From Rhodospirillaceae bacterium UBA1479 (GTDB lineage: Bacteria; Pseudomonadota; Alphaproteobacteria; Rhodospirillales; Casp-alpha2): a DNA stretch of 64,000 nucleotides. Shown here piece by piece: positions 43,544 through 52,493 of the stretch. A model generated the notes under the pieces. It was not told the DNA's origin. It saw nothing but the letters and a program-made list of their open reading frames with translations, and made no database searches. The DNA lies in assembly GCA_002325375.1 (NCBI GenBank), contig DCRZ01000006.1, positions 312,016 to 376,015 of the forward strand, read 5' to 3'. Each line of letters begins with the position of its first letter. Position 1 is the first letter of the stretch. The translations under genes and the position numbers were made by a program.

Positions 43544-44926
43544 CTACGACGGCAGGGCGGCCTGTTTCAGCTTCGGCGTGCGGGCTTCCTTCAGCATTTC
43601 CGCCACCAGGAACGCCAGTTCCAGCGCCTGACGGGCGTTCAGCCGGGGATCGCAATGGGTGTGATAGCGATCGCTGAGGTCCGTGTCGCTGATCGCCTGC
43701 GCCCCACCCGTGCACTCGGTCACGTCCTGGCCGGTCATTTCCAGATGCACGCCGCCGGCATGGGTGCCTTCGGCCTGATGGACGGCGAAGAAGTCGCGCA
43801 CTTCCGACAGGATGCGGTCGAACGGCCGCGTCTTATAGCCGCTGGAGGCCTTGATGACGTTGCCGTGCATGGGGTCGGTGACCCAAACGACCTTGCGGCC
43901 TTCGGATTTCACCTTGCGCACCAGCGGCGGCAAGCCCTGGGCGATCTTGTCCGATCCCATGCGGGCGATGATGGTGATGCGCCCGGGGTCGTTCTTCGGG
44001 TTCAACTGATCGATCAGGCGGATCATTTCGTCCGGGTCGAGGGACGGGCCGGCCTTGAAGGCGATCGGGTTGTTGATGCCGCGCATGAATTCCACATGGG
44101 CGCCGTCGGGCTGGCGGGTGCGGTCGCCGATCCACAGCATATGGGCCGAGGTGTCGTACCAATCGCCCGTGGTTGAATCGATGCGCGTCAGGGCCTGTTC
44201 GTACCACAGCAGCAGCGCTTCGTGGGACGTGTAGAAATCCGTTTCGCGGATCTGCGGCGTGGTTTCGGACGTCAGGCCGCAGGCGGCCATGAAGCCCAAC
44301 GTTTCGTCGAGGCGGTTGGCCATGTCGGCGTATTTTTCACCTTCGGCGCTGTCCGCGACGAAGCCCAGGTTCCACTGATGAACCTTGTGCAGGTCGGCAT
44401 AGCCGCCCTGCGCGAAGGCGCGCAGCAGGTTCAGGGTCGATGCGGACTGGTTATAGACCTGCATCAGGCGCTGCGGATCGGGGATGCGGGAGTCCGGCGT
44501 GAATTCCATGCCGTTGACCATGTCGCCCCGGTAGGACGGCAGTTCGACGCCGTCGATGGTTTCCGTGGGGGCCGAACGCGGCTTGGCGAACTGGCCGGCC
44601 ATGCGGCCGACCTTGATCACCGGCAAGGCCGCGCCGAAGGTCAGCACGACCGCCATCTGCAACAGCACGCGGAAGGTGTCGCGGATGTTGTCCGGATGGA
44701 ACTCGGCGAAGCTTTCGGCGCAATCACCGCCCTGCAGCAGGAAGGCCTCGCCCTCGGCCACTTGGGCCAGGGATTTCTTCAGCGAACGCGCCTCGCCGGC
44801 GAAAACCAGCGGCGGGCAGCGCTTCAGCTGCGCTTCAACGGTTTCCAGGACCTTCGCGTCCGGATAGTCCGGAACCTGAAGGATCGGCTTGCCACGCCAG
44901 GAGTCGGGCGTCCATTTGATCGCCAT
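43544..44926 (-). CDS. 3-deoxy-7-phosphoheptulonate synthase, class II
   Basis: The 460-aa class II (plant/mycobacterial-type) DAHP synthase opens the shikimate pathway by joining PEP and erythrose-4-phosphate. QGGDCAESF contains metal-binding C69. PSYRGDMVNG, WIGDRTRQPDGAHVEF and VWVTDPMHGN follow. MAIKWTPDSW at 44926 is the usual start of alphaproteobacterial members. No aromatic amino-acid leader peptide is apparent in the 247-base upstream gap. Confidence 0.95.
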   Translation of the reverse strand: MAIKWTPDSWRGKPILQVPDYPDAKVLETVEAQLKRCPPLVFAGEARSLKKSLAQVAEGEAFLLQGGDCAESFAEFHPDNIRDTFRVLLQMAVVLTFGAALPVIKVGRMAGQFAKPRSAPTETIDGVELPSYRGDMVNGMEFTPDSRIPDPQRLMQVYNQSASTLNLLRAFAQGGYADLHKVHQWNLGFVADSAEGEKYADMANRLDETLGFMAACGLTSETTPQIRETDFYTSHEALLLWYEQALTRIDSTTGDWYDTSAHMLWIGDRTRQPDGAHVEFMRGINNPIAFKAGPSLDPDEMIRLIDQLNPKNDPGRITIIARMGSDKIAQGLPPLVRKVKSEGRKVVWVTDPMHGNVIKASSGYKTRPFDRILSEVRDFFAVHQAEGTHAGGVHLEMTGQDVTECTGGAQAISDTDLSDRYHTHCDPRLNARQALELAFLVAEMLKEARTPKLKQAALPS

Positions 44927-45026
44927 AAGGCACCTCTTCAAAGGCTTAAGATGTTCGTTTTCCCAGGGTATTTGACGACCCGATATAAGGGGCATCGTCG
45001 CGGATTTCCAGTTAAACCGGCGTTAA

Positions 45027-45063
45027 AGGGCGATTTCCGCCCTGTGACGGGCGCTTCGGCGCC
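45027..45063. repeat. Adjacent short hairpins in the DAHP synthase/DUF547 divergent region
   Basis: AGGGCG-ATTTC-CGCCCT (45027-45043) and GGCGC-TTCG-GCGCC (45050-45063, a UUCG-type tetraloop) lie close together. GTGACGGG repeats flank the second. They are about 100 bases from either start codon. They could be leader structures or part of a small repeat. Confidence 0.3.
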
Positions 45064-45173
45064 GGTGACGGGGATGTGAATGGCTGTGTAGGGCGCTTGC
45101 CCGCGGATTGTTCTATCCATGTCATCCCAGCCACACCGTCGCACCCGACCCTTGATTTCCAGGACCTTAATCC

Positions 45174-45995
45174 ATGATCCGCGCCGCTGTTCTTCTGTTT
45201 CTCGTCGTCCTTGCCCTGCCTGCCGCCGCCGCCGGGCCGAAGGCGGAACTTTGGGCGCGCTGGCAGGCCCATGACCCGGCGTCGGCGGTGCGGGTCGATC
45301 ATGGCTCTTGGGGCCGCTTCCTCGCCCATTATCTGCGCGTTGAGCCCCAAGGGGCCAACCGGGTCGACTACGCCCGCGTCACGGCGGCCGACCATGTGGG
45401 CCTCGCGGCCTATGTCGCGGAGATGGAGGCGGTCGCGGTCTCCGGCCTGAACCGGCGGGAACAGATGGCGTTCTGGATCAACCTCTATAACGCGCTTACG
45501 GTGAAGGTGATCCTCGATCATTGGCCGGTGTCCTCGATCCGCGACATCGATATTTCGCCGGGCCTGTTTTCCGCTGGCCCTTGGGGCAAGAAACTGGCCG
45601 TGGTGGAGGGCGAGAAGATCGCCCTCGACGATATCGAACACCGTATCCTGCGCCCGATCTGGCAGGACCCCCGCATCCACTACGCGGTCAATTGCGCGTC
45701 CATCGGCTGCCCCGATCTGGCGCCCCGGCCCTTCACGGGCGACACCGCGGACCGCATGCTGACGGCGGCGGCGGAAACCTACGTCAACAGCCCGCGCGGC
45801 GCGCGCATCGACAGCGACGGCAGGCTGGTCGTGTCCAAGATCTATGATTGGTTCATCGATGATTTCGGCGGCGCGGAGGCGGGTGTGCTGGCGCATCTGG
45901 CGCAATACGCCGGGCCGGACCTGAAGGCGCGTCTGGTCGGGCGCAGGGAAATCGACGGCCATGCCTATGACTGGCGGATCAACGCGGCCCGCTGA
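45174..45995 (+). CDS. Secreted DUF547 family protein
   Basis: The 273-aa protein has a short signal peptide (about 1-20). The DUF547 core follows: FWINLYNALTVKVIL, then DDIEHRILRP, and VNCASIGCPDL with two conserved cysteines. DUF547 has been grouped with papain-like/transglutaminase folds; the function is unproven. The product is predicted to be periplasmic. It precedes hemN in the same direction with a 100-base gap that carries an FNR-type box. Confidence 0.85.
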   Translation: MIRAAVLLFLVVLALPAAAAGPKAELWARWQAHDPASAVRVDHGSWGRFLAHYLRVEPQGANRVDYARVTAADHVGLAAYVAEMEAVAVSGLNRREQMAFWINLYNALTVKVILDHWPVSSIRDIDISPGLFSAGPWGKKLAVVEGEKIALDDIEHRILRPIWQDPRIHYAVNCASIGCPDLAPRPFTGDTADRMLTAAAETYVNSPRGARIDSDGRLVVSKIYDWFIDDFGGAEAGVLAHLAQYAGPDLKARLVGRREIDGHAYDWRINAAR

Positions 45996-46019
45996 TCCGC
46001 CGTCACGACGCGGGCATTT

Positions 46020-46033
46020 TTGACCCATATCAA
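46020..46033. promoter_or_regulatory. FNR-type binding site upstream of hemN
   Basis: TTGAC-CCAT-ATCAA differs from the FNR consensus TTGAT-N4-ATCAA by one base. It is centred about 70 bases before the hemN start, where a class II activator site would fit a promoter with a start site near 46068. FNR control of hemN is well known in related bacteria, so oxygen-responsive expression is likely. Confidence 0.65.
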
Positions 46034-46095
46034 TGCAAGGCTTCCGCCGCCGTCCTTTAATCCCGGCGCCAATGACGTCGGGAGGGGATCGGGAA

Positions 46096-47445
46096 ATGAG
46101 CCGGCATCTGCTTGAGACCTATGGCGGTCCCGTGCCGCGCTACACCAGCTATCCGACCGCGCCGCATTTCCGGGACGGCATCGGTCCCGCGGATTATGCG
46201 GGCGGTCTCGCCGGGCTGGCGCCCGCCGACGGCCCCGTGTCGATCTACCTCCACATCCCCTATTGCCGCGAACTCTGCACCTATTGCGGCTGCACCACCA
46301 AGATCACCCGCCGATACGCCCCCATCGCCGCCTATGTCGACGACCTGAGGGCGGAAATCGATCTGGTCGCGGCGGCTTCGGGCAATCCGCCCGCCGTATC
46401 GCATGTTCATTTCGGCGGCGGCACACCCAACATTCTGGGCGCCGGAGACTTTCGCGCCGTGATGGAGCATCTGCATGCCGCCTTTCGCTTCGGCCCGCAG
46501 ACCGAGACGGCGGTCGAGATCGATCCCCGCGTGCTGAGCCATGACATGGCCGAAGCCATGGCGGCGGGCGGCGTGACCCGCGTCAGCATCGGGGTCCAGG
46601 ATCTGAACGAACGGGTCCAACGGGCGATCAACCGGGCGCAGCCGTTCACGGTCGTGCGCCGCGCCGTCGATCTTCTGCGCGCGGTCGGCATCGACCGCAT
46701 CAACCTGGACCTCATGTACGGCCTGCCCCTGCAGACCGTCGATCACGTGCTGCGCACCGTGGACCGCACGGCGGAACTGGAAGCCCAGCGCATTGCCCTG
46801 TTCGGCTATGCCCATGTGCCCTGGATGAAAAGCCACCAACGCCTGCTGGACGGGCTGCCCCGCGCCGATGCGCAAGGACGGTTCGATCAGGCCGCCGCCG
46901 CCGCTCTGCGTCTGGTGTGCAACGGCTACCGGCGGGTCGGCCTTGACCATTTCGCACTGCCGGACGACAGCCTGTGCCAAGCCCTCGACGCCGGCCGCTT
47001 GCGCCGCAATTTCCAGGGCTATACCACCGATACGGCCAATGTCCTGTTGGGGCTCGGCGCCTCGGCCATCGGTGAGCTTCCGGGCGGCTATTTTCAGAAC
47101 GCGCCGGACACGGGGACCTACCGCCGGCGCATCGCCGCCGGGCAGTTGGCAACGGTGAAAGGCATCCCCATCGACGCCGACGACCACCGTCGCCGGGCGG
47201 TCATCGAACGCCTGATGTGCGACATGACGGTTGATCTCGACCGTTTTGGCGGCACTGCCTCGTTCACCGCCGAGCTGGCGCGCCTGCATGATATGGCGGC
47301 GGACGGATTGGTGCGTGTCGACGGTGCGGTGGTCACCGTTCCCGAAGACGCGCGGCCCCTGATGCGGGCGGTGGCGGCGGTCTTCGATGCTTATCTGCCG
47401 GCCCCGGGGACGGTCCCCCAGGCCCGCCATTCCCAGGCAGTGTGA
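46096..47445 (+). CDS. hemN: Oxygen-independent coproporphyrinogen III oxidase
   Basis: This 449-aa radical SAM enzyme converts coproporphyrinogen III to protoporphyrinogen IX without oxygen. The cluster motif is C57-x3-C61-x2-C64, with C66 nearby, as in authentic HemN. The N-terminal segment YGGPVPRYTSYPTAPHF is also diagnostic, and distinguishes it from HemW-type proteins. The ATG at 46096 follows GGAGGGG at 10 bases. An FNR-type site lies upstream. Confidence 0.94.
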   Translation: MSRHLLETYGGPVPRYTSYPTAPHFRDGIGPADYAGGLAGLAPADGPVSIYLHIPYCRELCTYCGCTTKITRRYAPIAAYVDDLRAEIDLVAAASGNPPAVSHVHFGGGTPNILGAGDFRAVMEHLHAAFRFGPQTETAVEIDPRVLSHDMAEAMAAGGVTRVSIGVQDLNERVQRAINRAQPFTVVRRAVDLLRAVGIDRINLDLMYGLPLQTVDHVLRTVDRTAELEAQRIALFGYAHVPWMKSHQRLLDGLPRADAQGRFDQAAAAALRLVCNGYRRVGLDHFALPDDSLCQALDAGRLRRNFQGYTTDTANVLLGLGASAIGELPGGYFQNAPDTGTYRRRIAAGQLATVKGIPIDADDHRRRAVIERLMCDMTVDLDRFGGTASFTAELARLHDMAADGLVRVDGAVVTVPEDARPLMRAVAAVFDAYLPAPGTVPQARHSQAV

Positions 47446-47557
47446 CCGGCCCGGCAAAAAATCTTCCCGCCAAAGGGTTGCAAATGCCCGATTAATCAGA
47501 CTATCTCCCTTGCCGTTCAAGGTTGGTCAACAACCGGACAAGCAGGGAGAGAGACCC

Positions 47558-47665
47558 GTGAATTGCGTTTGCCGCATTCCGGACATATTCGCGATTATCA
47601 TTGCGCCGGTCCCCGTCCCGTGGGATCACGCACGCCAGTGGGGGTTGGTGACGCGCAATGTCTGA
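47558..47665 (+). CDS. Candidate leader ORF overlapping the ABC ATPase start
   Basis: A 35-codon GTG-initiated frame follows GGGAGAGA at about 8 bases. It reads MNCVCRIPDIFAIIIAPVPV and onwards, and ends at 47665, overlapping the ABC ATPase start (47658). A well-placed ribosome site and a stop-start overlap suggest a translated leader that couples to the ATPase gene. It could equally be a chance frame; no homologue is recognised. Confidence 0.35.
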   Translation: MNCVCRIPDIFAIIIAPVPVPWDHARQWGLVTRNV

Positions 47666-48626
47666 CATGATTGTTCTTGAAAATCTGACCAAGCGGTTCG
47701 GTGATTTGACCGCCGTCGATGCCGTGTCCATGGCCGTGCGCCGGGGCGAGGTGCTGGGCTTTCTCGGGCCCAACGGCGCCGGCAAATCGACGACCATGAA
47801 GATGGTCTGCGGTTACCTGACGCCGACCAGCGGCACCGCCCGGGTGCAGGGTCACGACGTGGTGACCGAGCCCATGGCGGTGAAGGCGGCGATCGGCTAT
47901 CTGCCCGAAGGGGCGCCGACCTACGGCGACATGCGGGTTTCCGCGTTCCTGCGCTTCATCGCCCAGATCCGCGGCTTCAACGGCGCCGAAATCGGCCGCC
48001 GGGTCGACCGGGTGCGCGAGATGGCCGCATTGGACGAGGTGTTCGACCGCCCGGTGGAAACCCTGTCCAAGGGCTTCAAGCGCCGCGTCGGTCTGGCCCA
48101 GGCGATCCTCCACGATCCGGAAGTCCTGATCATGGACGAGCCGACGGACGGCCTCGACCCCAACCAGAAACATCAGGTCCGCACCCTCATCAAGGACATG
48201 GCGCACAACAAGGCCATCGTCATCTCGACCCATATTTTGGAAGAGGTCGAAGCCATCTGCACCCGCGCCGTGGTCATCGCCCATGGCAAGCTGCTGGCCG
48301 ACGGCACGCCGGAACAGCTGCTGCGCCGCGACGCGCGCCACAACGCCGTGGTGATCAAGCTGGCGGCCGGTCAGGCCGCCGACATCGTGGCCGGGCTGGC
48401 GGCCCTGGACCAGGTCGCGGGCGTCGATGCGCTCGGCGATCCGGTGGGCGGCACGGCGGCGTTCCGCGCCCGGCCCAAGGCGGGGGCGTCCATCGTCCTG
48501 CCGGTCGGCGATTTGCTCCGGTCCAGGAACGTGACGCCCGAGGAAATGTACGTGGAACGCGGCCATATGGACGAAGTGTTCCGCAAGATCACCCAGGGCG
48601 ATGCCCAAGGGGGAGCCGATGCGTAA
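47658..48626 (+). CDS. ABC transporter ATP-binding protein (GldA-like)
   Basis: The 322-aa ATPase has Walker A GPNGAGKST (37-45), signature LSKGFKRRVGLAQ, Walker B LIMDEPTDGLDP and the switch histidine in STHILEE. A C-terminal extension of about 100 residues is typical of ABC-2/GldA-type ATPases. It energises export or remodelling through the permease encoded next, whose start overlaps its stop by eight bases. The four genes from here to 52353 form a unit. Confidence 0.9.
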   Translation: MSDMIVLENLTKRFGDLTAVDAVSMAVRRGEVLGFLGPNGAGKSTTMKMVCGYLTPTSGTARVQGHDVVTEPMAVKAAIGYLPEGAPTYGDMRVSAFLRFIAQIRGFNGAEIGRRVDRVREMAALDEVFDRPVETLSKGFKRRVGLAQAILHDPEVLIMDEPTDGLDPNQKHQVRTLIKDMAHNKAIVISTHILEEVEAICTRAVVIAHGKLLADGTPEQLLRRDARHNAVVIKLAAGQAADIVAGLAALDQVAGVDALGDPVGGTAAFRARPKAGASIVLPVGDLLRSRNVTPEEMYVERGHMDEVFRKITQGDAQGGADA

Positions 48627-49353
48627 CATCTGGATCATCGCCAAGCGCGAACTGGCGGGCTATTTCGCGACGCCGCTGGCGCTTGTGTTCATCGTCATCT
48701 TTCTGGCCCTGACCGGCGCCTTCACCTTCTACCTGGGCCGTTTCTTCGATAACGGCCAGGCGGATTTGGAAGCCTTCTTCCGCTTTCATCCCTGGCTGTA
48801 CCTGATCCTGATCCCCGCCGTCGCCATGCGCCTGTGGGCGGAGGAACGCAAGTCCGGCACCATCGAGCTTCTGATGACCCTGCCCGTGACCACGGCGCAG
48901 GCGGTGCTCGGCAAATTCATGGCGGCCTGGGCGTTCTGCGGCATCGCGCTGGCGCTGACCTTTCCCGTCTGGGTTACCGTCAACGTGTTGGGCGCGCCGG
49001 ACAACGGCGTGATCGTCGCGGGCTATGTCGGCAGTTTCCTGATGGCGGGCGCCTTCATGTCCATCGGCGCCTGCATGTCGGCCATGACCAAGAACCAGGT
49101 GATCGCCTTCATCATCTCGGCCACGGTGTGCTTCCTGTTCACCATGAGCGGCCTGGATCTGGTGCTCAACTTCTTCCAGGGCTGGGCGCCGGCGCTGATC
49201 GTCGACACGGTGGCCAGCCTAAGCTTCCTGGTTCGTTTCGATGCGGTGATGCGCGGCGTCATCGACCTGCGCGACGTGCTGTTCTTCGTGTCGCTGATCG
49301 CGTTCTTCCTGTTCACCAACGTGATCGTCGTCGAAGTGAAGAAATCGGCGTAG
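48619..49353 (+). CDS. ABC-2 type permease (GldF-like)
   Basis: This 244-aa inner-membrane protein has about six hydrophobic segments. The conserved ABC-2 pattern ERKSGTIELLMTLPVT is found in GldF and related permeases. It partners the preceding ATPase; the start at 48619 overlaps that gene's end. The GldG-like gene begins 15 bases later. Confidence 0.88.
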   Translation: MRNIWIIAKRELAGYFATPLALVFIVIFLALTGAFTFYLGRFFDNGQADLEAFFRFHPWLYLILIPAVAMRLWAEERKSGTIELLMTLPVTTAQAVLGKFMAAWAFCGIALALTFPVWVTVNVLGAPDNGVIVAGYVGSFLMAGAFMSIGACMSAMTKNQVIAFIISATVCFLFTMSGLDLVLNFFQGWAPALIVDTVASLSFLVRFDAVMRGVIDLRDVLFFVSLIAFFLFTNVIVVEVKKSA

Positions 49354-49368
49354 GGGGCGGGAACGATC

Positions 49369-51279
49369 ATGAACGCATTGAAGACCATCGACCGCAACCG
49401 TCTCGCCGTGATCGGCGTGGGCCTTGCCGCCGTCTTGTTCCTCGCCGTCAATCTGGCGGTCAATCTGTCCCTGCGCTCGGCCCAGGTCGACCTGACGGAA
49501 CGCGGGCTCTACACCCTGTCCGACGGCACGCGCAAGGTGCTGACGTCGCTGACCGAACCGATCACGCTGCGTCTCTATTTCACCCGGGCGCTGGGCGAAA
49601 GCTATCCCGGCCATCAGGCCTACGCCAATCGCGTGCGCGAGCTTCTGGAACGCTACGTCAACATTTCAGGCGGCAAGATTCGGCTTGAGGTCAAGAACCC
49701 GGAAGCCTTTTCCGAAGTCGAGGACGAGGCCGTCACCTTCGGCCTGCAGGGTCTGCCCTATGACCAGTCCGGCGACCGCGGCTATTTCGGCCTGGCCGGC
49801 ACCAATTCCGTCGACGGCAAGGCCGTCATTCCCTACTTCACGACGGAGCGCGAGCCGTTCCTGGAATACGATCTGACCAAGCTGGTCTATTCGCTGGCGA
49901 CCCTGGACCGTCCGGTTGTCGGCATGGTCGCGCGTCTGCCGGTCGAAGGCGGCTTCATGATGGGCCAGCGGCCCGTGCCGGCCTGGGCCGTGATCAGCCA
50001 GATCCGCGAACTGTTCGACGTCCGCACCATGCCGGCCGAATTCAATGCCGTGCCGCCTGAAATCGGCATGCTGATGCTGGTTCATCCCAAGAACCTCAGC
50101 GACGAGACCCTGTACGCCATCGACCAGTTCGTCATGCGCGGCGGCCGGGTGCTGGCCTTCATCGACCCCAATGCGGAAACCGAAGCCCCCAGCCCCCAGG
50201 GGCCACCGGGCCCGTCGGACATCGACCGGCTTCTGAAATCCTGGGGCGTCACCTTCATCAAGGACAAGGTCGCCGCCGACCTGCAATCGGCGCGCCGCGT
50301 CAACGTCCGCCACGAAGGCCAGATCACCCAGGTCGATTACGTGGCGTGGAATACGCTTGATCGGCGCAACCTGGACACCACCGACGCAGTGGTCGCCGAC
50401 ATCCGCGACCTGAACGTCGGTTCGGCCGGGATACTCGAGCCGGCCGAGGACGCGACCACGACCTTCCGCCCGCTCGTCACCACCTCGGAGGATTCCGAAG
50501 CCCTTGACGTGGCCAAGCTGCAGGGCCGCATCGACATTGTCGCCTTGTTCCGTGACTTCAAGGCGTCGGGTAAGAAATTGACCATGGCCGCGCGCGTGAC
50601 CGGTCCGGTCAAATCGGCATTCCCCGACGGGCCGCCCTTGATCGGCGAGGGCGAGGACGCCGAAAAGGCCCGCCTCGAAAGGGCCAAGACCCATCTGGCG
50701 GAATCGCAGAAGCCGCTCAACGCGGTGGTCGTCGCCGATACGGACGTCCTGCATGAAGGTCTGTGGGCGGAAATTCGGAACGTCAACGGCGAACAGCTTC
50801 TGGTGCCCTATGCGGGCAACAGCGACTTCGTCATCAATGCGGTCGAGAACCTGTCCGGCGGCGACGTATTGCTGGGCCTGCGCTCGCGCGGGGATTCCAA
50901 GCGTCCGTTCCTGATGGTCGAGAAAATCCAGCTTGAGGCAGAGCGCAAGTTCCGTGCCGAGCAGGAAAAGCTCGCCAAGGAACTGCAGGAAACCCAAAAG
51001 CGGATCGAGGGCCTGACCAACCGCGAAGGGGCGAACGGCGAAGCCATTCTGACGGCGGAGGAAAAAACCGCGATCGCCGAATTCCGCCGCAAGATGATTG
51101 ATATCCGCCACGACCTGCGCAACGTGCAGCACGCACTGCGCAAGGACATCGACGCGCTGGATGCCTGGCTGAAGTTCCTTAACATCGCGGCCATTCCGTT
51201 GATCCTGGGATTTGCCGCCTTGATCATCGCCGTTGCCCGCCGCTTGAGCCGCGCCCGCGCGCGGCCGGTGACGGAATAG
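49369..51279 (+). CDS. GldG-like ABC auxiliary membrane protein
   Basis: This 636-aa protein has an N-terminal transmembrane helix (about 12-32), then a large periplasmic part starting QVDLTERGLYTLSDGTRKVL, the hallmark of the GldG/DUF7088 auxiliary family. A coiled-coil segment follows (about 520-590, rich in E/K/Q), and a second transmembrane helix near 605-625 is followed by a short basic tail. It probably holds the exporter substrate or couples it to the envelope. Confidence 0.85.
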   Translation: MNALKTIDRNRLAVIGVGLAAVLFLAVNLAVNLSLRSAQVDLTERGLYTLSDGTRKVLTSLTEPITLRLYFTRALGESYPGHQAYANRVRELLERYVNISGGKIRLEVKNPEAFSEVEDEAVTFGLQGLPYDQSGDRGYFGLAGTNSVDGKAVIPYFTTEREPFLEYDLTKLVYSLATLDRPVVGMVARLPVEGGFMMGQRPVPAWAVISQIRELFDVRTMPAEFNAVPPEIGMLMLVHPKNLSDETLYAIDQFVMRGGRVLAFIDPNAETEAPSPQGPPGPSDIDRLLKSWGVTFIKDKVAADLQSARRVNVRHEGQITQVDYVAWNTLDRRNLDTTDAVVADIRDLNVGSAGILEPAEDATTTFRPLVTTSEDSEALDVAKLQGRIDIVALFRDFKASGKKLTMAARVTGPVKSAFPDGPPLIGEGEDAEKARLERAKTHLAESQKPLNAVVVADTDVLHEGLWAEIRNVNGEQLLVPYAGNSDFVINAVENLSGGDVLLGLRSRGDSKRPFLMVEKIQLEAERKFRAEQEKLAKELQETQKRIEGLTNREGANGEAILTAEEKTAIAEFRRKMIDIRHDLRNVQHALRKDIDALDAWLKFLNIAAIPLILGFAALIIAVARRLSRARARPVTE

Positions 51280-51291
51280 GGGAGAGCCGGC

Positions 51292-52353
51292 ATGAGCGCG
51301 AAAAATTTCCTGATCCTTCTGGTCGCCACGGTGCTGGGCATCGTTGCCGCCGCCGCCGCCGTGGTCACCCGGCCCGGTGACGCGGTCTATGCCAATCTGG
51401 GCGACCCGGTGGTGCCCGGCCTGATCGACAACCTGAACGATGTCGACACGGTGCGTATCGAAAGCCACGAAGGCGGGGTGCTGACCTTCAAGCGCAACGC
51501 CAAGGATGCCGGGGACTGGGGTATTGCCAACCGTGACATGTACCCGGCGAAGGCAAGCCAGGTGAATGCGCTGGCGTTGCGCGTGGCGGAACTCACCTAT
51601 CTGGCGCCCAAGACCGCGACCCCGGAACTGTTCCCGCGGCTTGATCTGGGCGATCCCGATGTCGTGGGCTCGAAGGCCATCAGCCTGCGTTTCAACGACA
51701 AGGGCGGCCGGCCGATGGTCGACATGGTGATCGGCAAGGCCCGCAGCTCGCTCGAGGGTTCGGCCGCGGGCGGCACCTATTTCCGCATTCCCGGCAAGGA
51801 TCAGGCTTGGCTGGCCAAGGGCTCGATCGAAATCGGCAAGCTGATTTCCGAATGGATCGAGACGGACATCTTCGATATTCAGACCAAACGCATCCGTCGC
51901 GTCGAAATTCATCATGCCGACGGCGAGAAGATTTCCATCTTCAAGGAACAGCAGGGGGATTTGGATTTCGTGCTGAATGGCGTCCCCGACGGCAAAAAGG
52001 TGAAAAGCCGATTCAGCGTCAACGGCATCGCGTCGGCCATCGACGATTACAAGATCATGGACGTCGCGCTTCGCGAAAAGCATCCCGTCGATCCGGCCAC
52101 GGCGACCCGCGTCGTCTACGAAACCTTCGACGGGCTGACCGTGACCGCCCTGATCGACCTGCCCGAGGGTGACCTCAAGGGGCCGACGGCCGAATATTGG
52201 GTGTCGCTCGACATTGCCGGCGGCGAAGGCACGGCCGAAGCCGACGGCTTGCGCGCGCGTACGAACCCCTGGGTGTTCCGGATTTCCGATTATCGCTACG
52301 ACTCGATCGCCAAGCGCATGAAAGATCTGGTCGAGGACGCCGCCGGCTCGTAA
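51292..52353 (+). CDS. DUF4340 domain protein
   Basis: The 353-aa protein has one N-terminal membrane anchor (about 5-25) and a large periplasmic, beta-rich region typical of DUF4340 proteins, which recur beside GldG-like genes. The function is unknown. It starts 12 bases after the GldG-like gene and completes the four-gene cassette. It would sit on the periplasmic face with GldG. Confidence 0.82.
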   Translation: MSAKNFLILLVATVLGIVAAAAAVVTRPGDAVYANLGDPVVPGLIDNLNDVDTVRIESHEGGVLTFKRNAKDAGDWGIANRDMYPAKASQVNALALRVAELTYLAPKTATPELFPRLDLGDPDVVGSKAISLRFNDKGGRPMVDMVIGKARSSLEGSAAGGTYFRIPGKDQAWLAKGSIEIGKLISEWIETDIFDIQTKRIRRVEIHHADGEKISIFKEQQGDLDFVLNGVPDGKKVKSRFSVNGIASAIDDYKIMDVALREKHPVDPATATRVVYETFDGLTVTALIDLPEGDLKGPTAEYWVSLDIAGGEGTAEADGLRARTNPWVFRISDYRYDSIAKRMKDLVEDAAGS

Positions 52354-52493
52354 CGCCTGCGCAACCAATTTTCCTTTAATTTCAAATTGTGCCGCCCGTC
52401 ACAGATGGCGCGGGCCCGCATCCCTACGCTATCGCCGTAAGGTCGGCCTGGGGCCGCCCGTGGACCCCGGCGACGGGGTAAGGTAGGCTCGAC

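Noticed and set aside
44927..45173. Attenuator leader peptide for DAHP synthase
   Set aside because: No frame rich in Trp, Phe or Tyr and no T-rich terminator is visible in the gap. The hairpins noted there are short and far from the start codon.
49666..52368. 900-codon minus-strand open frame across the GldG and DUF4340 genes
   Set aside because: It lies opposite two well-supported genes, has low-complexity GC-driven composition (rich in H, G, R, V and D) and no family pattern. It is a shadow of high third-position GC.
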